From a virus, in the IMG/VR virus record IMGVR_UViG_3300011115_000875, positions 1-34,672 of that record: a DNA stretch of 34,672 nt; one strand, written 5' to 3'. This document shows, in pieces, positions 30,821 through 34,672 of the stretch. The first letter of the stretch is position 1; every line of letters starts with the position of its first letter. The position numbers and the translations under genes were made by a program. The notes under the pieces are model-generated. The model saw nothing but the letters and a program-made list of their open reading frames with translations. It was not told the DNA's origin and ran no database searches.

Positions 30821-31183
30821 ATGAAAAATATTTCAAAGGGACTCTCCCACTCGCTCAAGATTAAGAAATCACCAGGCTGGGCGCGCTATCAAGCCGAGCG
30901 CAAAGCATTGAAGCCAGTCGCTCTGGATGAAGAAGAGATGAAAGCCGCGATGAAGAAAGCCGTTTGCCGTGTTCGCCGTCGCAAGCTGACTCCTGATCCT
31001 CAAGCATGGCTCAAAGCCTGCGGATTCGATTTGTCGGGTATCCGTGAGCAACTCAGGAAGACTTACATCTGCGGCTACGTTGCCGCGCTCCGTGATGTGA
31101 AACAAGAGCGTGAACGCAGAGAGGCTGCATCGTATGAAGATGCCTTCACCAAGCCTGAACAGCCGAGGCAGATTTTCTATTAA
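30821..31183 (+). CDS. Unknown basic protein
   Basis: A 120-residue highly basic protein (calculated by eye: many Lys/Arg in KNISKGLSHSLKIKKSPG and VRRRKLTPDPQAWLK). It starts seven bases after the T-tract of the terminator. The middle may hold a nucleic-acid-binding helix pair (LKACGFDLSGIREQLRKTYICGYVAAL). It is not recognised. How it is transcribed is unclear as no convincing promoter lies between terminator and ATG; read-through is possible. Confidence 0.5.
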   Translation: MKNISKGLSHSLKIKKSPGWARYQAERKALKPVALDEEEMKAAMKKAVCRVRRRKLTPDPQAWLKACGFDLSGIREQLRKTYICGYVAALRDVKQERERREAASYEDAFTKPEQPRQIFY

Positions 31184-31204
31184 ATTGAAGTCTATGACAG
31201 CACG

Positions 31205-31220
31205 ACAAGTCATGACATGT
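31205..31220. promoter_or_regulatory. Putative operator palindrome
   Basis: ACAAGTCATGACATGT is a 16-bp palindrome with one mismatched pair (7 of 8 symmetrical). It lies 6 bases upstream of the -35 box of the candidate promoter at 31227, a place typical of repressor or activator binding. Confidence 0.4.
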
Positions 31221-31226
31221 TTTTTA

Positions 31227-31254
31227 TTGACACATAAAAATAATTGATTACAAA
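31227..31254 (+). promoter_or_regulatory. Candidate sigma-70-type promoter
   Basis: A perfect TTGACA (31227-31232) stands 16 bases before TACAAA (31249-31254). The first codon at 31264 lies about 9 bases after the -10 box, so the message would be nearly leaderless. The region is A+T-rich compared with the genome. Confidence 0.6.
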
Positions 31255-31263
31255 TTACGTGCC

Positions 31264-31347
31264 ATGAAAACAACTCATAACGTCAAGGCGACGACGCAAA
31301 CCGCCATTATTCATAAACTTAACGCAAGCAAAGGAGCAAACGTATGA
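31264..31347 (+). CDS. Leader-like 27-residue peptide
   Basis: A 27-codon frame (MKTTHNVKATTQTAIIHKLN start) directly behind the candidate promoter. Its last codons contain AAGGAG, a good Shine-Dalgarno sequence for the next gene, whose ATG overlaps the stop (ATGA). It may be a true small protein or a translational leader that controls the 31344 gene. Confidence 0.45.
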   Translation: MKTTHNVKATTQTAIIHKLNASKGANV

Positions 31348-31736
31348 ATGCAGCCATTTATCAGGCTTTTGAACGAATGAAAGTAAATGCCATTGAAAAG
31401 GTTTTAATTGATGGAAGACCATTAGCCATGCAAGCCGCTACCGTGGCCGTGATCATACGCGAATATACCAAGCATGAATTAGAGTTTAAAAAACAATACG
31501 ATGCCGTAATTTGGCCAGTAGATTTTGTTAATGAAAAAATCTTTGGTCTTGAAATTGAGCTGAATACATCTTGGCCATTGGAATCTGAAATTATCAAACG
31601 CAGTCAGTTTTTAAAGAATCTTGCTCGACAAAATGGTTACACAATTCGCACGGCTTATCGTAGAATAGACCTAATGATTACCGGTGGTTTAGTTGAACAA
31701 AAAGGTGAGTTTCTTCAAAGAAAAAAAGTAAATTGA
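31344..31736 (+). CDS. Winged-helix-like regulator, A+T-rich
   Basis: A 130-residue protein. The C-terminal 45 residues (FLKNLARQNGYTIRTAYRRI, then GGLVEQKGEFLQRKK) closely resemble the end of the replicative ATPase at 27864 (LVEQLSKRNSYTTRTAERRL, then GGLLEVENGVVRKK), a winged helix. The N-terminal 85 residues are unrelated and unrecognised. It has a proper Shine-Dalgarno sequence and much higher A+T than the genome, so it may have a different origin. It may regulate replication or compete for the same DNA site. A terminator follows. Confidence 0.6.
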   Translation: MNAAIYQAFERMKVNAIEKVLIDGRPLAMQAATVAVIIREYTKHELEFKKQYDAVIWPVDFVNEKIFGLEIELNTSWPLESEIIKRSQFLKNLARQNGYTIRTAYRRIDLMITGGLVEQKGEFLQRKKVN

Positions 31737-31763
31737 AAAACTGCATTTCCTAAATATACCCAC

Positions 31764-31793
31764 AAGCTCACCAAAATTAGGTGAGCTTTTTTT
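31764..31793 (+). terminator. Rho-independent terminator
   Basis: A 9-bp stem AAGCTCACC / GGTGAGCTT (31764-31772 and 31780-31788) is followed by a T-run of about seven including the end of the stem. It ends the transcript of the 31344 gene. Confidence 0.85.
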
Positions 31794-31806
31794 GTCCACC
31801 GACACG

Positions 31807-31920
31807 CCGACAAACACTACCAAAAACGCATTTGTCGGACGCTGTTTTTTGCAGTTAAAATAACGCAACTTTATACTTCATCAAATGTTTAGAAGTATTT
31901 TGTATTTGTCGGACAAATAC
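31807..31920. promoter_or_regulatory. Cluster of TTTGTCGG sites with a 19-bp palindrome
   Basis: CCGACAAA (31807-31814), TTTGTCGG (31831-31838) and the perfect palindrome GTATTTGTC-G-GACAAATAC (31902-31920) share one core in three places. Between them a candidate promoter, TTGCAG (31849) and TATACT (31872) 17 bases apart, and a small inverted repeat ATACTTC / GAAGTAT (31873, 31892) are seen. Repressor operators, replication initiator sites (iterons) or a recombination site are all possible. It makes up the first half of the 299-base gene-free gap. Confidence 0.55.
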
Positions 31921-31926
31921 TGTTTT

Positions 31927-31986
31927 CCCTGTCATGGGATTATAGAGCCCGCCGCTCCTATGGGCGGCGGGCTCTAAAAGACAGGG
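31927..31986. other. Long GC-rich nested hairpin
   Basis: A perfect 12-bp stem AGAGCCCGCCGC / GCGGCGGGCTCT (31944-31955, 31964-31975) is enclosed by a 7-bp outer stem CCCTGTC / GACAGGG (31927-31933, 31980-31986). No T-tract follows on either strand, so it is not a standard terminator. It could be an RNA element in the leader of the 32036 gene, a structured small RNA or part of an origin. Confidence 0.55.
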
Positions 31987-32035
31987 GCGAAGTGAAATAA
32001 TAACGATCCACCCAACTTGTCAACACCATTTTTTA

Positions 32036-32266
32036 ATGAATAATTCAGCACTTTCCAGATTCCTAACAACTCGCGCCAAAGCACTATCAGCCAAAACCTT
32101 GCCCATTCCTTTGCTTGAAAAAACCAACACAGCACCAGAAATAATTCAAAAGAAATCCACGTTCAATCTGCCGGAACCTCGCGGCGAATGGACGACAACA
32201 TGGAACGACGGATGCGTCGTTCGTGAAAGGTGCATAAACGGCATTTGGATTACGAAAATATATTGA
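32036..32266 (+). CDS. Unknown small protein
   Basis: A 76-residue protein with a basic N-terminus (LSRFLTTRAKALSAKTLP) and a C-terminal part EWTTTWNDGCVVRERCINGIW that looks like a small beta domain. It is not recognised. The leader is long, about 150 bases if the promoter near 31849 is used, and includes the nested hairpin, so its expression may be regulated by RNA structure. The ATG follows CATTTTTTA. Confidence 0.5.
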   Translation: MNNSALSRFLTTRAKALSAKTLPIPLLEKTNTAPEIIQKKSTFNLPEPRGEWTTTWNDGCVVRERCINGIWITKIY

Positions 32267-32294
32267 CTTAATTGTTTATTGTTGTGTTCGTAAT
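32263..32294 (+). promoter_or_regulatory. Possible promoter upstream of the 32298 gene
   Basis: TTGACTT, nine bases, then TTGTTG matches the arrangement upstream of the 24670 gene. TAAT at 32291 would be the -10 part, but the spacing (22 bases) is too long for a standard sigma-70 promoter. The shared pattern is clear; promoter activity is doubtful. Confidence 0.3.
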
Positions 32295-32297
32295 TCC

Positions 32298-32501
32298 ATG
32301 AAGCGCGGCCGGCCAAAACTCACACACGAAGAAAAAAGGATCACCGCATCCTTCGCGCTCCCTCGGCAGCTCGTTCTTCTCTGCGATCACCACGCTCTCG
32401 CTTCCGGTCTCAGTCGCTCAGCTTGGCTCACCCGATTTCTTTCCACTCATGTCCCCGCTCCTCTCCATCCTAACTCCAGCGATTCCCGAGCGGCTGAATA
32501 A
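32298..32501 (+). CDS. Ribbon-helix-helix-like small regulator
   Basis: A 67-residue basic protein. The N-terminus KRGRPKLTHEEKRITASFALP is an arm and strand, and VLLCDHHALASGLSRSAWLTRFL gives the two helices of a CopG-like fold. It may repress its own operon, which holds two glycosyltransferases. The 3' end overlaps the next gene by 53 bases in another frame, and the C-terminal tail seems to be non-essential. Confidence 0.6.
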   Translation: MKRGRPKLTHEEKRITASFALPRQLVLLCDHHALASGLSRSAWLTRFLSTHVPAPLHPNSSDSRAAE

Positions 32502-33051
32502 GCTGCAACGGCTGGCTGCGCTGCTCGAGCCGCAATTGCGGCCCTACCCGCACTCGGTCGAGTGGCTCACGCTCATCGACCCTCGCGGCCAGCGCACCAT
32601 CGGAGAAAAGCGTGATGAGCTTGTCCAACTTGCTCGCGGTCAATTTTTGGCATTCGTGGATGACGATGATTTTGTCTCGGAGCATTACGTTGCGGCTTTG
32701 GTCGATGCCATTTCGCGCATCGTGGCAGATCAACAGCCCGTGGATGTCGTTACTTTTCGCCAGGAGGCCATCTGGTGCAATCTGCGTTCCGAGGTGCGCT
32801 TTAACCTTCGCGCCGAGAACGAAGATTTCAATGCCGGCTTCATCACTCAACGCGCAGCCTGGCACGTGTGCGCATGGCGCTCGACCTTAGCTAAGCGTTT
32901 CCACTTTGAGGCGAGCAACTACGGCGAGGACTGGGCATGGGCTCGCCATCTCAACCTAGATGCTCGCTCGGAATACCACATTCCTGCAATTTTGCACACC
33001 TACGTGCACGATCCAAAAACCACTGCTGCTCCTATTCCTTTATTTTTATGA
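32449..33051 (+). CDS. Small GT2-like glycosyltransferase
   Basis: A 200-residue GT-A-type protein. It opens with the strand LLSILTPAIPERLNKLQRL, continues with GEKRDELVQLARGQFLAFVDDDDF, where the acidic cluster DDDD at 71-74 is the metal/nucleotide site, and ends with FEASNYGEDWAWARHL near 153-168, the usual ED acid position. It is at the lower size limit of the family. The start lies inside the previous small gene. It probably works with the following glycosyltransferase, whose ATG overlaps its stop. Confidence 0.8.
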   Translation: MSPLLSILTPAIPERLNKLQRLAALLEPQLRPYPHSVEWLTLIDPRGQRTIGEKRDELVQLARGQFLAFVDDDDFVSEHYVAALVDAISRIVADQQPVDVVTFRQEAIWCNLRSEVRFNLRAENEDFNAGFITQRAAWHVCAWRSTLAKRFHFEASNYGEDWAWARHLNLDARSEYHIPAILHTYVHDPKTTAAPIPLFL

Positions 33052-33902
33052 GCACACCAAAAATCTCCTGCGTAATCGGCACGTATAACGAAGAGGCGCG
33101 AATCACGCGCGCTCTGACTCATGCGATGCAATGGGCTGACGAAGTGATTGTTGTCGATAAATCCAGCACAGACAAAACGCCTGAGATTGCCGCACGCATG
33201 GGCGCTCGGGTCGTCACCGTTCCCTGGTCGCCACAAGGCCACGAACGAGTAACCGACACCATGCAACTCCCGGCGAATGATTGGGTATTCTTTTTCACCG
33301 CAGGCGAGATACCTTCACGCGGCCTTATCGCGGCCATGAAAGAGGCCGTTGAGACTTTACCCGACCTTGCGCTCATCATGGTGCCGGTTGCGTTCTTTAG
33401 TTTTGGTATCAACAACCCGCGCTCGGTCTGGCGCAATAATTCGCAGCCTCGTGCCATCCATCGTCGCCGTGCTACCATAAGCAATACCGTTCACGCCAAT
33501 TTCGGTTGTGATCCAGCCAACCGAATCATTATTCCGATGACTCAGGGCTGCTATCTCCTGCATCAAACTCATGCAACCGTTGCCGACTTCGTTCGCTCAC
33601 ACTGCGATTACATGAGCGCCGAGGCAGCAGGCGCCCAAGATCTCAATGCCAAGTTAGCTGAGGCACGCTCAATGATAATCGCCAACGAAGCCAATTTCTC
33701 GGCGCATCCAGAAATTGAGATCCACGCTCACGCATGGAAGCTCTATTGGCACGGTGTTGCTTTGTACTGCCTGGAGGCGCTAGCAGGTGGCCCAACGGCA
33801 CCAGCCGAATACCTCGCACGTGCCGAGCGTGTCCTTGCCCGCGAATGGGCCACAATTTCTTTTACCCAAACCTATGAAAACACCAACACAACAGCAGCCT
33901 GA
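33048..33902 (+). CDS. GT2-like glycosyltransferase with altered DxD motif
   Basis: A 284-residue GT-A-type protein (ISCVIGTYNEEARITRAL at 6-23, DEVIVVDKSSTDKTPEIA at 31-48). Where relatives have the DxD-type motif (such as DADE), this one reads FFFTAGE at 81-87, with Thr and Gly replacing the Asp residues. The C-terminal part is helical with one aromatic stretch (HAWKLYWHGVALYCLEAL). Thus it may be a metal-independent or inactive partner of the GT2 protein before it. ATG 33048 (ATGA overlap) is preferred to the earlier in-frame start at 32937. Confidence 0.8.
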   Translation: MSTPKISCVIGTYNEEARITRALTHAMQWADEVIVVDKSSTDKTPEIAARMGARVVTVPWSPQGHERVTDTMQLPANDWVFFFTAGEIPSRGLIAAMKEAVETLPDLALIMVPVAFFSFGINNPRSVWRNNSQPRAIHRRRATISNTVHANFGCDPANRIIIPMTQGCYLLHQTHATVADFVRSHCDYMSAEAAGAQDLNAKLAEARSMIIANEANFSAHPEIEIHAHAWKLYWHGVALYCLEALAGGPTAPAEYLARAERVLAREWATISFTQTYENTNTTAA

Positions 33903-34116
33903 TCCTCAGTTACTCGCCCGCGCTCACCGCGCTATTCGCTTGCTCGAAACCCGTAAGAAGGCCGTGTTAAAAGAGCACGCCGAACGCATCAAGCGACTCA
34001 AGAATGCGTGCGATCTTATCGTCAATGATTCGTTTGAGTCCACGCTGATTGATACCAAGCTCACGCTCGACCCCGACATTCTCTCGCTCATCGACTCACC
34101 CGACGAGGGACTATAA
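33874..34116 (+). CDS. Unknown helical protein
   Basis: An 80-residue protein with a long basic helix (LLARAHRAIRLLETRKKAVLKE) and an acidic end (DPDILSLIDSPDEGL). It overlaps the glycosyltransferase end by 29 bases and the next gene by one base (TAATG). ATG 33874, after CCCAAACCT, is used. It is not recognised. Confidence 0.5.
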   Translation: MKTPTQQQPDPQLLARAHRAIRLLETRKKAVLKEHAERIKRLKNACDLIVNDSFESTLIDTKLTLDPDILSLIDSPDEGL

Positions 34117-34550
34117 TGCTCACCGTATATCAGCAACCCATCACTGCCGCCGACCGAGGCGAGCATCCAGAGCGCACCGTCGAGGCCGAGTTGGCCGCTA
34201 TCGCCGGCGAGATTGCAGCCCGTCTCGATGAGATGGAAGGACTGAAGCTTATGAGTGGTGGTGCGCTGGTATCAAAGTTCGCTGCATGTCGCGCCATTTC
34301 TCCGGTCGCTTTTCGTATGACCGTGCAGCTCCTCTCGGGTAACGTATCACCGCTGCTGTCCTATGCCGACCGGGCACACGCTCGCGGTGTGTCGAAGCAG
34401 ACCGTCTTTCTCGAAACCAAGAACGAGCTTGAGCGAGTGCGCCATATTTTCCCTCAACTCGTTATTGCTGTTGAATCTATGCGTCGAAATGCTTTGATGC
34501 ACGAAGATCCAACAGGGAATGCCGATGCAATTGCACAATCTAACGTATAA
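34116..34550 (+). CDS. Unknown protein upstream of cos and the terminase
   Basis: A 144-residue helical protein. The part SYADRAHARGVSKQTVFLETKNELERV near 81-107 could be a helix-turn-helix. On a circular map it is the last gene before the small terminase gene, so a role in packaging initiation or late gene control is possible. No family is recognised. The gene ends 109 bases before the terminal repeat. Confidence 0.5.
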   Translation: MLTVYQQPITAADRGEHPERTVEAELAAIAGEIAARLDEMEGLKLMSGGALVSKFAACRAISPVAFRMTVQLLSGNVSPLLSYADRAHARGVSKQTVFLETKNELERVRHIFPQLVIAVESMRRNALMHEDPTGNADAIAQSNV

Positions 34551-34566
34551 TCCTCATTTTTACGTG

Positions 34567-34622
34567 TTTTTTACATATTTTTTACATATTTTGTCGAAAA
34601 ATGGGATTTTTTGCCCGTTTTT
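34567..34622. other. Phased A/T tracts (curved DNA) next to the putative cos
   Basis: Six runs of T or A, starting with two exact tandem copies of TTTTTTACATA (34567-34588), have centres about 10-11 bases apart up to 34622. Tracts in phase with the helix produce intrinsic bending. In lambda the region next to cos holds terminase and IHF sites that depend on bending. The role here is inferred. Confidence 0.5.
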
Positions 34623-34659
34623 AGGGGAATTTAAGGATTCCGGGCTAGGCGGGGGGATC

Positions 34660-34672
34660 GGGTTTCAAGACC
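34660..34672. other. Right copy of the 13-bp terminal repeat, putative cohesive end (cos)
   Basis: This sequence is identical to bases 1-13. If the window is a linear virion genome with filled-in 5' ends, the repeat is the cohesive sequence; joining the ends places it between the 34116 and small terminase genes. Confidence 0.5.

Noticed and set aside
31936-31946. TATAAT on the minus strand beside the hairpin
   Set aside because: No -35-like box at a usable distance and no minus-strand gene downstream.
31927-31986. GC-rich hairpin as a terminator
   Set aside because: It lacks a T-tract on both strands, and a proper terminator for the upstream gene already lies at 31764.
1-34672. Search for tRNA genes, CRISPR arrays, insertion sequences and integrase genes
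   Set aside because: No cloverleaf-like sequence with CCA-end context, no regularly spaced repeats, no transposase and no tyrosine or serine recombinase pattern could be recognised.

Overview
The window looks like one complete tailed-phage genome of about 34.7 kb. Its first and last 13 bases are identical, the layout is modular and dense, and nearly all genes are on the + strand with short start/stop overlaps. The head and tail genes are of the lambda type: a Nu1-like small terminase, a GpA-type large terminase, a gpD-like decoration protein, a gpW-like protein and a lambda-family portal. The tape measure is short (441 residues), so a siphovirus with a short tail is most likely. I see no integrase, tRNA or CRISPR array, and no clear lysogeny repressor. 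The host cannot be fixed from sequence. Most genes lack a Shine-Dalgarno sequence and start behind an A-rich stretch such as CTAAAATG, which argues for a host that relies little on Shine-Dalgarno pairing (Bacteroidota or Verrucomicrobiota would fit; this is inference).

Layout. 1-4622: putative cohesive end, terminases, protease/scaffold, decoration and major capsid genes, closed by a strong terminator. 4678-5268: a FkbM methyltransferase. 5265-12222: neck, tail completion, tail tube, chaperone, tape measure and tail-tip genes. 12134-13861: a two-domain glycosyltransferase on the opposite strand. 13902-15874: the gpW-like and portal genes, which in lambda lie directly behind the terminase but are here displaced by about 11.6 kb. 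15871-20521: tail fibre, small membrane proteins (possible lysis proteins) and a metallophosphoesterase. 20518-24581: small accessory genes, including the most striking stretch of the window. 24670-29324: DNA metabolism (Sak4-like ATPase, Gp157, DUF669-like protein, helicase, DnaB/RepA-like ATPase). 29454-31736: secreted lytic transglycosylase, small membrane and regulatory genes. 31737-32035: a gene-free stretch full of palindromes. 32036-34550: small genes and two more glycosyltransferases. 34551-34672: curved A-tract DNA leading to the putative cos.

Main discovery candidate. Between 22127 and about 24231 the sequence behaves like an integron gene-cassette array. Three right half-sites of nearly identical sequence and identical internal spacing end in GTTCGGC, GTTGGGC and GTTAGGC. 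The cassettes that begin there end in the exact complements GCCGAAC, GCCCAAC and GCCTAAC, which is the known signature of cassettes carrying their own attC. Two of the junctions form long imperfect palindromes with bulged bases. The central cassette carries a PAPS-reductase-family gene. No integron integrase is present.

The genes suggest this life cycle: cos-type packaging, own recombination and helicase functions but host DNA polymerase, a secreted endolysin, and an unusually large sugar- and methyl-transfer set (three GT2-type proteins and one FkbM methyltransferase) that could decorate virions or alter the host surface.
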